NCBI GenBank assembly: GCA_029465975.1
Contig: CM055728.1
Span: forward strand, 5,495,400-5,559,399
Length of the DNA: 64,000 bases
From: Dallia pectoralis
Lineage: Eukaryota; Chordata; Actinopteri; Esociformes; Umbridae
Reading direction: 5' to 3'
How positions within the stretch are numbered: the first letter of the stretch is position 1; each line of letters starts with the position of its first letter. Shown here in pieces: positions 23,761 through 63,339 of this stretch. A model generated the notes under the pieces. That model had not been told where the DNA came from. It worked only from the letters and a program-made list of their open reading frames with translations, and did no database searches. The translations under genes and the position numbers were made by a program.

Positions 23761-24029
23761 GCTGTTTGTGTACAGAGAGATAAGTTGGGGGGGACAGGAC
23801 GCAACCTTGAGGGGAGTCTGACAGGTGCTTCCTCAGCCTCACGTGCTGCCTCCTGTTGGACAGGAAGGCTGGGATCCACCTACAAAAGGATTGGGGCACT
23901 CCCATTTGGGAGAACTGGTCCTGGAGCAAAGCTGGAATTATGGTGTTGAAAACAGAGTGTGGCCTGTCTTGTCAGTGCCACATTTGTCCATTTTGGGGCT
24001 TTATGCATATTGTTGACCATTTTTATGCT

Positions 24030-24920
24030 TATTGGCCATTTTATTAGGTATAGCCATGTACCGGGTATGTACTCATGTACCAAAAACAGACTGAATTATT
24101 TGTGGGTATGGATTCTACAGTGTCTGAAGAGTTGTTGTGATGTTGATTAGCATTGTTTTTAGATTCTGTTTTTAGATAGTCCATTCATATTTCTCCACGC
24201 GAAGTAACTCTGTGAAAAGCACTGACAAAAGCCCCTTCTGACTGTTCGGGACATATAGAAAATTGATCTTCCGGAGAGAAAAAAGGTAAACGCAACCATG
24301 ACTTCTGCGATCTGCCAATGGTGATGGATCCATGTGTGGGTTTGCTTTTCATCCAAGGGAGTGGGTTCTTTCACAATTCTACCCCAAAACACAGCCGTTA
24401 ATAAAGAACTGTATCAAAACATTCTGCTAGAGCAACTCCTCCCAGCAATCTAGGAGCAAGTGATAATCCGTGCATTTTCAAGCATGATGGAGCACCATGT
24501 CCCAAGGCAAAATTGATAATGGCTCAGAAATCATTAGGTGGATGTTTTGGATCCCTGGCCTTGCTACTCCTCTCAAAATCAATCCTCAGAAGACAAGTGG
24601 ACAACCGGAAGCCCAGAAAATGTGATCAACTCTGAGCACTAATAAGGCAAGAATGGATCGCTATCAGTCAGGATTTACCCCAGAAGATGACATCCAGCCT
24701 GCCAGAGCAAATTGCAGAGGTTATGAAAAACAGGAGTCAACATTATTTTAAATTAATATATTAAATGTTATTTCCAACAAATCCTCTAAAACGTATGTAA
24801 TGCGTATCCCTGTTCTCCATTAAAGCATAGTAAAGTGTGAAAAAAAATCAGCAATTTCTTTAAAATCTAACTTTGCAAACATTAAATGTCACTGCCAATA
24901 ATTTCTGCCACCACTGTACA
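24030..24920 (+). mobile_element. Decayed Tc1-like transposon
   Basis: Transposase-derived segments in plus orientation: caagcatgatggagcaccatg, a stretch reading roughly as PWPCYSSQNQSS, and gccagagcaaattgcagagg, in the order seen at the end of Tc1 transposases. It closes with ataatttctgccaccactgt, like the terminal repeat of this family. Stops and indels abolish function. Confidence 0.7.
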
Positions 24921-25800
24921 TTTCATGATTATAAAACTGAATGTGGATCGTGGTGGTACCACGTCTAACCACAAGAGGGCCCTGTTCTAAAATGTCCTAG
25001 AACATTTGAATCCAAGACTAGAATAAAAAGTGCAATTGTAAGAGTTGAAACAATTAGACAATGGGTGGATTCAGTGATGTTTCAGGGCACTTTGTGTAGT
25101 CATTTTATGTGACCACATGTCATCGGATCTTGACGTGTCAAGCATTACAGCATTGCATTGATGCTTTCAGCAAGCATACTCTTATGTGCTTGGAATGACT
25201 AGACATGGTTTACAGCATAAATAATGTCACATACAATATTCACCATTAACTTGCACTGTTGCTTTGTCAATAACTTGTTTAACTTCATAAATGATGCCAG
25301 ATTAAATTGCCAACACAGTGAAAACAGTATTCTCACGAGAGGAGGCCACTTTTCTCACTGTGTTACAGATGATTTCTAATATTTCTAATTCCTGGTTATT
25401 GCTGGAGTAGTTCTCATAACAGACCAAATACAGTCATTAGTCACGGTTAATTGGTTAATTACTCCGAGGCAACAGTTCATTAGAAAAACAAAGCAGGCGG
25501 AGGGGTGGAAATTAACAAAAACCTAAATAAGAATAACAATGATAATAGTGACAAGTGTTTTGTTGTCATTGTATTCACGTGTAATGTAATTTATGTCATT
25601 GTATTCACGTGTAATGTAATTTATCTCATTGTATTCGCGTGTAATGTAATTTATGTCAATGTATTCACATATGCAATGTCCATTTCAATTGTAATGTATG
25701 TGTGCATAAAAAAATCCGGAGCAAAAAAAGAAGGAAAAAAAGAAAATAAAAGTCCTCACTGTGTCTTTAAGAGGCTGATCTGTGCGCTGCTTTGTTGCAT
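24921..25800. other. Intergenic sequence upstream of plcg1
   Basis: Mostly unique AT-rich DNA. A 30-bp unit containing cacgtgtaatgtaatttatg is repeated three to four times at 25563-25660. No gene, RNA or intact element is recognised. Confidence 0.5.
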
Positions 25801-26081
25801 ACAGACGGTGGAGGTGGAATGGGGGATGGGTCCATAGGTCCAACCAAACCAAGCCGAGCTCCAGGAGACAGACGCGCATACGGCTGATCGGTGGACCGGG
25901 GAGTGTGACCGGACGTGAAGGGGATCTGTCTCGGGATTGAAGCGCACACGGCGGGGCCCAGGATGATATAAAACGGGATAGAAGAACACGGGAGGACCGT
26001 GGAGATGAGCGGGGCCCTACTAGGAGGGATATTATACCGACGTGTTGTGCTGCTGGTGTGAGACCGTTTGATTTGGAGACG
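25801..26081 (+). other. Probable plcg1 promoter and noncoding first exon
   Basis: A locally GC-rich block ends in an excellent donor (gagacg|gtaaga, GT at 26082). A TATAAAA lies at 25967-25973, which would put the start near 26000 and make a first exon of about 80 bases; without it the exon could begin earlier. The next acceptor would be the strong cttattcccctgtag ending at 26772, followed by 79 bases of leader before the ATG. This is inferred from splice signals and position only. Confidence 0.4.
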
Positions 26082-26851
26082 GTAAGACAGATCTCGCTTT
26101 ATTATTCTGTACATGGGGTTGTATGGGGGGAAATACGCTTTACATGGTCCCCTATAGGGAAACAACCCCGCGCCCGCTCATTAAGACACATTTGGCATGG
26201 AATTTACTATGTCTTTTCGGGGATGAATTCTAGTTTTTCTCGGGAAATGTTTAGATCGTAACACATAATTAAGTATCTGTGCAGATGATAGAACTTTATG
26301 GGATGGAAACCTACTGATTCCGTTTTACTAATAGGCCATCTTATTGGTACAAATCCATGTGATCTGCTTTAATGTGCGGCGGATTACAGATAAACCTGTG
26401 GCTTTGCATGCATTATTCTGCGTGAGAAAAGTGATCTGATGACGTTAATGAGTGTGCATGTGTCTATGGGTACACTAAAATGTGATTTATTCTGGGTGTA
26501 TGGCCTATGAGTTTCTATGGGTGCACTATACTGTTATTTAATCTCTGTCTTGTACCTGTAGGCCATGCTTCTGCACTGAATAACTAACATCAAAGACTAT
26601 AGTACAACATGTATGCCTGTAATATTACATTGTAATATATCTGTATAGGTTTAGGCCTACACCCATCTGAAGCCCATCAAATAGGCCTATGGCATTTTTT
26701 ATAACATAAAGGCACTTTGATGAAACTCCAGAGGATGGGTGTTTAATCGGGCTTCCCCTTATTCCCCTGTAGGTATCCCCATTTGTTCCCTGGCTTCTGG
26801 CTCTTGAAATTGTTCTCAAAAGGAAAGGGACAACAAACAGGGGAAGTGAAC

Positions 26852-53805
<26,954 letters not shown>

Positions 53806-56050
53806 ACCGGACCAATCGGGAGGGAGGGTGGGGGGGTTGCATTCATGGCCCCTTCCATCAACAGCCTCTCCCCGGGTCGACGATGTCACTGACTGCTGTG
53901 AACACTGTTTCTATGGAAACGCCCACACTGCTATGGCCTACATTTCGGGCCGCTCTCCCTCCCTCTGCTCTATTTCTCCTCTGTGCCCCCCCGGCCCCTC
54001 CTGAAGTGAGGCAGATTGTGTTGGAAAATGTGGCGACGTTAGAGGAAGCATTACATCGCTGAAGTGAGAGGAAAAAGATAGAACACGAAGAACAAAACGA
54101 CACACAGAATCAAGACTGTTCAGCGCTCCTCTAAAACATTAGGAGAGTGTGTGAAGCGCTGACGTTTGATGGTTGGAGGGGCTGTAAAGAGATCAGTTTG
54201 AAACTGTTTTCCACGTCTGAGTTCGTCCCCCGCTTTTCTCTTGGCATATACAAGTATATATATTTATTCCTGCTGTGCATTTAGCCAGACAACTACAGCA
54301 GACTACCCGCTCTCAAAGAGTTTGTCTCCATGTTTTTTTATTATTTAAACTTTTAAACATGCATAATGTGATTTTCCTTTGTACGTGTTAAACATGAGGT
54401 CTCAGTGGCTATCGGTCTTAATGTGTACTTATTCCACATTTCTCCGTGGAGGAAATTAAGCCTTTTAACAGATTGACGCACACACAGGCTTTTTTTTTTA
54501 CGTTGTCGAACTTGCACAGCGAAAATGATTCCATTGCATAATCATAGTCAAAAGGACTAGCCTAGCCAACGTTTAAGAGGAAATTAATTGGTCTGCTAGC
54601 TCCCGGAAAGCTGTCGTAAATGAAAGTTGGAATTTGTTTATCTTTGTTTTTCCGATGTGAATATCCCCGAGCGGGTTAAGGGTGGACAGAATAGGTGACA
54701 TAGGATGCTGTGCGTTGAATTGTGCCCAGATGTTTTTAAGGTGCCAAGACAGGGAGTGGCTCGTTTTAAACAACCACGTCGACAGACTCTTGCTTTCCAG
54801 TTTAATTGTTACGGAGGTCTACAAAAAGGGTTTTTGTTCACCTGTGAGGTGCCTTAACATTGCTCGTTATTGGTTGTGTGTGTGGCTTGAGCGCGTGTAC
54901 ATAAAGTGTCTCTCATGTCTTAGAACAGGGAGTGTCAGTGAACCAAATCAAGTGCAGTATTGCAGCACAGGAAAGAGCGTACTGTTACATAGATTAAATG
55001 GCTGTACCTAACTTGTTTTATTGTAAGTCTGTATGGCAGCTTTCCAGGTTCGACCAATGAGCTTTCAAATATTCTTTCAGATCAGCTGTTTGTCAATAAC
55101 GGCTCTACAGACCTGTGTCGCAATGTTGATAATGTCACATTCATCTGTATTGCACAGAAGGGATCCAAAGTATTTGTCTGTAGTGACGTGGCTCAGCCTG
55201 CAGGGGTCGCAACAGCATATATCAAATGTGCTGAACTTGTTCTTCCTGAAAGCTGACTCGATGGGTTTCTCATTGATTATCAATCTTTGCCTGAAGAAAG
55301 CTAGATGAATGTCCGTCAGCAGACTATTTTTAATGGCTGTCACCCTCTGAAAACACCCTAAGGTTAATCTCATCAAACTAAGGTTAAGGAATGCCCAGGC
55401 AGGCCACCATTTCAGTGCAGTCAGATAATTGTTTCCGGGCAGTCCTGGAAAGTGTTTTTACCAGTTACTAAGGAAACCGGGGATCCCAGTGATGATTGTT
55501 CTACACACAATTCAACCGCTTAGGAGAGAGCCTGGATGAGGAGTGTGTGTGTGTGTGTGTGCGCAAGCCACCTTTTTTATTTGCTTAAATGTAGTATCCA
55601 GAATGTTTTGCCAATAGGGGAAATGCCTTTTGAAGCCATATCGATTGTAAAGCGATAACCGGGTCGGAACCAGGAAACCAGTTGGAACCATGCCACATTC
55701 AGATCATCATACTGTTCGTGTCCTTTTGAAGTTGCATTAAAACATCATGACCGCTACACGTGCCGTGTCCCCCACACACAATCCATCTGTTACTAAGCGA
55801 ACACCTTGGCGAAGCAGCTCCTGCTGACAACCAGTGTCTGTTTAAAGTTTTATAGCCACTTTATTCATTCAGAAATCTGAATTTATTCATACCGTTTTTA
55901 TTTCTTGACTCCAGTTTTGTTCTGATTTGTCTCATTAAATCTAGCCATTTCTTTAATGTGCCTATGATACGGAAATATTGTACATTTTAATTTAGCCTAT
56001 CTAATGAAACATATTCAAGCCTGAGAATTAAAGTACTTATTAAACATATC
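53806..56050 (+). other. plcg1 3' UTR and following DNA
   Basis: No frame of interest follows the stop. Candidate polyadenylation signals are ATTAAA at 54993-54998 (followed by ttgttttattgtaagtctg) and AATTAAAG near 56027. A (GT)n lies at 55540-55560. The true end cannot be fixed. Confidence 0.4.
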
Positions 56051-57527
56051 AGCCTCGCCGTATGATTGATTATTTATTTTATACATTTCCCATGAATGGG
56101 GATTTAATGTTGGTTTCAGTTACTACAGCCAGTCTACGTGATCACAAATTTACACTCATTTCCTTTTTGACTAATTAGTGACGAAACACTGGAAATGCAA
56201 CCAACGTGAAAATAAAGTCTGATCTCCAAACCTGAAAAAAAACTATGAATTGGTTAAAGTGAGAGTAATTCCACCGAATATTGTGTTTACAAAACGTAAA
56301 CAACATACTTTTCGGTTTCTCTAACCAGAAGTTGAATTTCAAACATAAAAAAATAGATAATGCACGCTGGAAGAATGTATTTTTGACTTGATTCCAAGTC
56401 AAAGGGCCGGCGATTTCTAGATGCCTGAAATAACACCTCATGGACTGGAAGAGCGTGTCTCCACAGGAGGGCTATAGCTTTTACCTTCACAACAATGGGT
56501 TGGATGATTTACAACAAATGTTTTGTTTGGGCCGACCTACGTTCAGGTAGGTTGTGATTAAATTCAGTTTGAGAAAGATATTTTACAACAATAACATTAT
56601 CGATTATCAGGGAAAACTCACTTTTTTGACAATGTTCCTTTATAGATGATTTTCTTCTTTTGATTAATAGCCATTTCTGAATTCAAGTATGCCTGACTTT
56701 AAAAGTATGACAGCTTATGAGTGTTTCATTTTGTTTATTCTGCAAATAATATCTGTAAAAATTATACAACAGACTTACGTTGGAACTTCTTTTACAGCCT
56801 GTCAGGATGTTACATTTCAACAAAGCTTCATGACAACAAACAAACATTCATGACTCACAGAACAGAAGCACCTGATGCTAAAACAAAGATACATCTGTTT
56901 CTCTATTGACCTCCAGTCTCCTGTAAAATGAGAGACAAATATCCTTGTCTGTGCAGTCTTCAGTACCAAAAACCTCCGTCATCCTCTGTCCCTTCACACG
57001 CTGGTGAGCCTCACACGAAAGGACTGGCTTGGTCAATATCTGTCCGGGCCAAGATCCCCTTTTCCCTGATCTGCGGGAGTCCAAAACCCAACAACACCAC
57101 TTTTTTTTCCAACCACATCAGGGCTTACAGTAGAGGGGAGGAGATGCATGTAGCCTGTACTCCCAGCTCTACCAATCCTGGGGATAACAGGCTGCCGAGT
57201 CTGGCAATTGTTTGACGGACATTGGCTGATTGGACACTGGAAGGTTTCATATGAATGGGATTTGTAGGTTGGGGGGGCTTCAGGTACCATCTTCAGCAGA
57301 GTAGAGTGTGTTGGCAAAAGATGGGGGTTGGGTATTAAAAGTCCACCCCAAGGGAACGGCTGTGTGTGTGAGAGAGAAGCTAGAAGGTTTCAGGGTCCAC
57401 TTTCAGTGATCCGGTTCCAATCACATCTGCCACACACTCAAACAGGCCCTGTGCAAAGACCACCTGCCTTGTCCCTCTGGGCTGTCCCTTTCTACTCTTA
57501 TTTCCTCGCTCCGACAAATATCCGACC
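56051..57527 (-). other. Intergenic DNA and probable zhx3 3' UTR
   Basis: No mobile element or coding exon is recognised. On the minus strand an AATAAA lies at about 56738-56733 (plus TTTATT), which would suit a zhx3 3' UTR extending down from 57527. The extent depends on the terminal exon at 57528-57538 being correct. Confidence 0.35.
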
Positions 57528-57538
57528 TCAGTCTGTTC
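57528..57538 (-). CDS. zhx3: Putative terminal coding segment of zhx3
   Basis: The preceding zhx3 exon (ends 59765) leaves one coding base. The only attractive acceptor I found downstream on the minus strand is ttttatcacag before 57538. Joining gives Gly-Thr-Asp-stop, with TGA at 57530-57528. The human protein also ends in an acidic Glu-Thr-Asp. Other acceptors cannot be excluded. Confidence 0.3.
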
Positions 57539-57654
57539 CTGTGATAAAAATTAACAGAGGTATTAAAATAAACATGAGAAGTAATGTAGCGCTACTTTAC
57601 AAGTCAGTGACAAGTCTTATCATTTAACAAGATTCAGAATGTACAGTAAACTAC

Positions 57655-58895
57655 ATACAATGCATCCAGAGAGTACTCACAGCACTTCCACCTTTTGTTG
57701 CCTTATTGCAAACTAGATTAAATTCATTTTTTCCTCAATTCTACACACAATAAATACAACAATGGTAACGTGAAATATGTTTGGGATCTTCGCAAATCTA
57801 TTAAATATAGCCAGCCAGCCTTTACACTCAAAATTGAGCTCAGGTGCCTGCTGTTTCCAATGGTCATTCTTAAGATGTTTCTACAACTTCATTAGAGTCA
57901 ACCTATGATAAATTCAGTTGATTGGACATGATTTTTGAAAGGCACACATCTGTCTATAAGGTCCCACAGTTGACAGTGCATGTCAGAACACACACCTAGC
58001 CATGAAGTTCAAGCAATTGTCTGTAGACAGAATTGTATCGAGGCATAGATCTGGAAAAGGGTACAGAAATATGTCTGCAGCATTGAAGTGGCCTCCATCC
58101 ATAAATGGAAGAAGTTTGGAACCCCCAGGACTCTTCCTAGAGTTGGCCGCCTGGTCAAACTGAGTGATCGGCGAGAAGGGCCTTAATCAGGGTGGTGTCC
58201 AAGAACCTGATGGTCACTCTGACAACATTGAACTTGAGAGGAGAACCTTCAAGAAGGACAACCATCTCTGCAGCACACCACCAATCAGGCCAGTATGGTT
58301 GACTGACCAGACGGAAGCCATTTCTCAGTAAAAGGCACATGGCAGCCTTCCTAGAGTTTGCCAAAAGGTACCCGAAGGACTCTCAGACCATGACTGACTG
58401 GTCTGATGAAACAAAGATTGAACTTTTGACCTGAATGTCAAGTGTCATGTCTGGAGGAAACCAGGCACCGCTCATCACCTAGCCAATCCCTACAGTGAAG
58501 CATGGAGGTGGCAGCATCATGCTGTGGTGAAGTTTTTCAGCAGCAGAAACTGGGAGACTAGTCAGGATTGAGAGAAAGATGAATGCAGCAATGTACAGAG
58601 ACATCGTTGATGAAAACCTGCTCCATAGCGCTCTGGACCTCAGACTGTGGCAAAAGTTAATCTTCCAACAGGACTTAAGACTAATTGCTCCCAAAGGTGC
58701 TTCAACAAAGTATTGAGCAAAGGCTGTGAATAGTTGCACATGTAATGTTTCCGTTCACAATTTTTCACAAATCAATTTTGTATTTTTTTTTCACTGTCAT
58801 TATGGGTGTAGAATTTTTATGAAATATGAGTCTGTAACATAAATACATGTAGAAAAATCTAAGCACTGAATTCTTTCCGGGGTGCACTGTATGTA
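57655..58895 (+). mobile_element. Near full-length, decayed Tc1-like transposon
   Basis: Left end starting gcatccagagagtactcac and right end ending gaattctttccggggtgcac form diverged terminal inverted repeats of roughly 200 bp. Between them lie degraded transposase pieces in plus orientation, including agttggccgcctggtcaaac, ggaggtggcagcatcatgct and gcagcaatgtacagagacat. Frameshifts and stops break the frame. It sits in the putative last intron of zhx3, antisense to that gene. Confidence 0.82.
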
Positions 58896-59279
58896 TTTTT
58901 TGGTTTTGTATTCGAGCATTTTGGTTGTGAAATGACAAAATGTCTTAAGGGTTTAATTTGACCATTTAGACATTAAAGAACAGCTTCAAACATTTCACGA
59001 AAGTATTTGGATGGTTGGTTTAACAAATGTAGGTATGTTTTTTGCAGCATTAGTCATGAGAGAGCGAGTCAAGAGCGCAGTCAATGTGTAGTCTTCTTTT
59101 CTTTGGTTTTTAGGTCTGCTTGCTGGCGTCTTGCATTGAAACCTATTTGGTCCTCATTATGTAAGTCAAACCTGCACATCCAGAATAAAATGAATCAGAA
59201 TAAATTGACCAGAGACTTACCAAAACATTACAGATTCAAGAACAGTTTGGTAAATTAAGAAAGTGTGCTAAGAAAGTGT

Positions 59280-59645
59280 GCTAAGCAAGTGAATAACAAA
59301 CTAGCAGACCAAGGCAAACCTCAAAAGTGGATGACCAAAAAAATGCTTTGCATGACATCGATTTTTTTGTGATGTCAAATATATCAGGAACACTTTAGGA
59401 GGCAGGCATGGATGTGTCATCATCCACAGAAGACTTCACCAGCAATCTACAAAGGCTGGCCTTTGAGGTGGAAATACACTAGTTGGCCTCAAACAGGATG
59501 GCCTGTCTAAAAGTACCTAAGGGAGCCTCCAGAGTTCTGGAAAAGGGACTCATGGACAGATGTACCACAGTGATGGCAAGAGGAGAATGGTGGTACACCA
59601 AGTCATCTGTATAATAGGGTAGATGTCATGATGTTACTCCCATAG
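59280..59645 (+). mobile_element. Second Tc1-like transposase fragment
   Basis: Words such as gaagacttcaccagcaatct, aaagtacctaagggagcctc and agttctggaaaagggactca follow the middle part of a different Tc1 transposase. No ends are clear. Confidence 0.6.
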
Positions 59646-59764
59646 ACGCTGCCATTTCCAAACAATACATTTGTTCAATGTTCAAATATTGAGAGTTCAT
59701 TGTAAATACAAAAAGAAATGCATCAAAACCACAGAAAATGAAAAGTTAAAAGAAACTGCGTTAC

Positions 59765-62700
59765 CTTTTTCAGTAGTCGTGTTGTCTGCTTTTATCTCCT
59801 TATCCCCATCTTTCGTTCCTCCGCACACCGACTGTTCCACATTCTCCTCTTTCACCTCCCCCTCTCCTTGGACCGGCACCGCTGCTCCTCCTTCCGTGGG
59901 TATAATGGATGCAGGGCTGGGTGTAACAGTTGCTCCGCCCAACCCAGGCGTCTCTCCCGCTACACCCTCCTCGGCCGCTGCAATGGCCCTGTTCTTCCCC
60001 TGCGGCAGCAGAGGAGCCTGGGTGGAGAACCAGCGTCGGACCAGCTCCTCCGTCAGCCCGCTGGCCTGGGCCAGCTCCAGCACCTAGAGGACAGACAGTT
60101 CTTTATCAAAATCTGTGTGGAACTTGCACCTGAATGGTAAAACAAGTTCTCCCTGGAGGTTGGCAGAGTCTCTCTTTTTCAGAGAAAATCTTTAACCTTT
60201 TGATAGAGTAACTAAAATAACTCTGCTGCCATTGTGAATAAACCATTTGTTAACTATGTGTATTGTCCTTATTCCAGCACTGATATTTAATTAATTGTAC
60301 GTCCTACTACGGAGTTGCGTGGGTTTTTCCACAAAGCCATCTTAAAATAGATGCACAGACTCTAAATCGCTCAGGATGAGAAGAGCAAAATGAGCAAAAA
60401 GTAGTGACATCATTTGTGGTGTTTTTCATGATGTAACTATTTGAAGATTAAGTAAACGAAGTGTTGCTGGATCCAATCCCTGAGCAGACAACGTGAAAAA
60501 GCTGTTGTTCTGACGTAAAGAAATAATTTCTAAGTGAAGGTTTATAATAAACTTTGTGGTTGTTATTGGTAAGTACAGAGGGGACCACAAGAAGATCAAA
60601 CTAAAAATCCCAGAAATGTAAGGGGAAAACCCAAGATTCTGGATAATGTCAGGGTTGTACCTGTTCCTCCTCCAGACTCCCGTGGGCCTCCAGATGGGCT
60701 TTGAGCATTTGAGTGTCTCCTCTCTGGAAGTCCTCATCCAGCATCATGGTCTGGTAGGCTTCCAGCCACTTCAGCTGGCCGTTCTTCTGCACGTAGCGGC
60801 AGTCCCCGAACCAGCGCACAACCTCAGGCCTTGGCAGGCCTGTGGAAGAAATGAGCTCGTCATACTGGGCCGCGCTGGGCCACTGGGTCCGGGCGAACAC
60901 CTGCTTCAGGAGGTGGAGCTGTTCTAACGTCTTCTTCCCCCGGATAGGGGTGGGTTTGGGGGATGAGGAGGACTTGAGGGCGTGATTTGACAATAGTGCT
61001 GCTGGTTTTGGGGTCGTGGAAGGGGAGGGTTTGGGCGATGGGGATGGGTTTGGGGTTAGAGTTGGTATTGTGGATAAAGCGGGAGTGCCTGTTTGAGCTG
61101 GGGAAGGCGCGGGAGTCAGAGTTGGGGGTGACAGTGTAGGCATGGTAGGACTGTCCGCTTGCCCCCCGTCCATCTCTGGTTTGCCGTTTGACTCAGTCAC
61201 TTTGAGCATCTTCAGGTTGATCTTAATGGGGTTCACCTTGAGCTCAGAGCCTGAACTGTCCTCCTTCTGCTTCTCCTCCGCGTCCTCCTCTTTCTTCAAC
61301 CGGGCATCGTCCCTAGACAGACCTGCTGCCTCCACCGCGTCCATCTCCTTTTCTTTCTCCGCTCTTTCCGAATCCTCTTTCTTCTTCTCGGCGGCAAGTC
61401 TCTTCCTTCGTTCAGCGAACCATCCATGGATCTCCCTGCGGGTCATCTTGGTCTCAGTCCGCAGGCGGTCGACCTCCTCCCCAGAAGGCTCGTGGTCATT
61501 CTTGAAGCTGCCCTCCAGTGCCCTCACCTGATAAGGTAGAGAGGAGATTAGTTTAGAATGGGCCAGGTTTTATATGGTCCATTGAAACTGGGAAAAGTAT
61601 TTAAAGGAATTACTTTAACCAGATGTATTTTTGACTTTTATAGAGACAACTCACCTGAAGAGGGTCCCTCTCTTTGTAGCGGATTGCTGTGAAGTCAGGA
61701 GAGGGTAGTCGTGGGGGTCGTCTGGACGGTGTTGTGGGGGAAGTGGGCGTCTGTGAGGGGGTGGGACTCAGGGCTGTAGACCCCTGCTGTTTCTTTGGGG
61801 GGGTTTCGTTATGAGTTGCAGTGTCTGAGAGGTCCATGGGAGAATTCCCCGGGGTCCCAGATGGAGCGGGTGCACTAGCTGACCCAGGAACAGTTGAAAT
61901 GCCAGAACCACCCGGTCCCCCTGTGCTTGAACGTCCCCCCTTGAGGTTTCGGAAGTGGTAGCGGCGGTCGCTAAACCACTTGCGGACCTCGCGCACGGTC
62001 AGGCCGGTTGAGGCGATGAGACGATCCACCTCCTCCTGGTTGGGGAACTGGTTTTTGACGAAGCTCTCTTTGAGCGCACCCAGTTGCTCCACAGTCTTCT
62101 TGCTCTTGTAGAAGCTGGGGTCCAGGAAGCTGTTAGAGAGCGTCCGGGAGCTGGGGATCCCACTGGAGTCCGTGCTCCCACTCTGCACCGGAGAGGACGA
62201 GGAGGGTTGTTTGGCCGAAGGGGAAGAAGCCGCTTCGGTTCTGCTGGCAGTGGGGTTGCTGGTGTTTACCGTGGTGGTTGTGGAGGCAGCAGGAGCTGGA
62301 GGAGCAGTAGCTGTCCCTGCTGGAACACAGGTTGGCGGGGGGATCGTCTTTTTGCTGCTGCTCACATCCTGGCTGCTGTTGGGTTTGTTGTCGTTGGTGC
62401 TTTTAATGTCTGCAACAGCTTTGCTCTCGCTGATTTTAGCAATAGTGCTGCCATTGCTTTTTCCCACATCGTTGAACTTGCTGTCGGCGATGGCACTTTT
62501 AACTGTGCTAACAACAATGCTGTTAGTTTTCCCATTGAGGTTTGCAACAGTGTGGTTGATTTTATCACTGGCGCTAATGGTTTTACTATTGCTATTAAAA
62601 ACACTATTCCCTCGGTTGTTGCCAAGGCTAAGGTTAATTACGCTAGCATGGCTACCAAAATTACTACTACTGTAACTACTGCTACTACTACTGCTGATAA

Positions 62701-63337
62701 TACTACTGGTACTACCTCCACCATTACTACTACTGCTACTGCTGATGTTGCTTCCACTACTACTTCCCCCCACTGTCCCCACCACCATGCTAATCCCCTT
62801 TTCCGCCACTAGGGCGGCGGCAGGCCGGGCTTGCATTGTAGGCCGCACCGCAGCCTGGTGCTTAGGTGTGACAGCGAGTGCCACAGGGGCGCTGCTGACC
62901 TGGATGCCATTTGCCATCATGGGCTGGGTGACGATCACCCCTCCCTGGCCCACCAGAGATCCCTGGAGGATGTGAGGGATGCCCGTAGTCCCCAGAGAGG
63001 CTGGCAGGACCGTGATCGTGTGCTGTGCCGGGCTCTGTTGCGTCTGGCCGCGGTGCAACGCTTGGTGCTGGGTGCTAGGCGGTGCGGTCTGGATGATGGT
63101 GTTGAACATCTTCCTCCTGGCCTCCTCAATCTCTTCCGGCGACCAGCTGATGCCCTGCTTGAGTCTCTGGGCGGTGAACCAGATCTTGATCTGCTCCTCT
63201 GGGAACTTGGTTACCACGGTGAGGTAGCACAGCTCTGCCTTGGTCGGGTAGGGGAACTTGCTGAAGGAGGTCTTAAGGAAGGACGACGAGTCCATGGAGG
63301 CGCTGTAGGTAGGGATGCTGCTCAAAGGAATCATCAC
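59765..63337 (-). CDS. zhx3: Zinc fingers and homeoboxes protein 3, C-terminal part (5' exons outside window)
   Basis: Nuclear transcriptional repressor with tandem homeodomains. Three minus-strand exons are 63337-61655 (561 codons), 61527-60661 (289 codons) and 60083-59765 (106 codons plus one base), all with AG/GT borders and the first two in phase 0. The first begins at VMIPLSSIPTY after an acceptor, not at a start codon, so the N-terminal C2H2 zinc fingers lie beyond the right edge. Homeodomains in order: FLKTSFSKFPYPTKAEL...IWFTAQR; KKTVEQLGALKESFVKNQ...VRKWFSDRRYH; a third split between exons 1 and 2 (KERDPLQ|VRALEGSF...IHGWFAERRK); KKTLEQLHLLKQVF...VVRWFGDCRY; a fifth split between exons 2 and 3 (LEEEQ|VLELAQASG...VRRWFSTQ). 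The sequence fits ZHX3 better than ZHX1 or ZHX2, and the neighbourhood with PLCG1 and TOP1 matches human chromosome 20. Confidence 0.93.
61655..63337 (-). other. zhx3 large exon: homeodomains 1-2 and a Ser/Gly spacer
   Basis: Homeodomain 1 lies near 63290-63110 and homeodomain 2 near 62105-61940. Between them is a long low-complexity region, with Ser/Gly/Asn runs at about 62770-62640 and Pro/Thr/Ser-rich sequence after. This spacer is longer and more repetitive than in the mammalian protein as I remember it. Confidence 0.85.
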
Positions 63338-63339
63338 CT

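Noticed and set aside
62084..62812. 242-codon open frame on the plus strand opposite zhx3
   Set aside because: It is antisense to a well-supported homeodomain exon. Its composition mirrors the Ser/Gly codon runs, and it has no recognisable domain.
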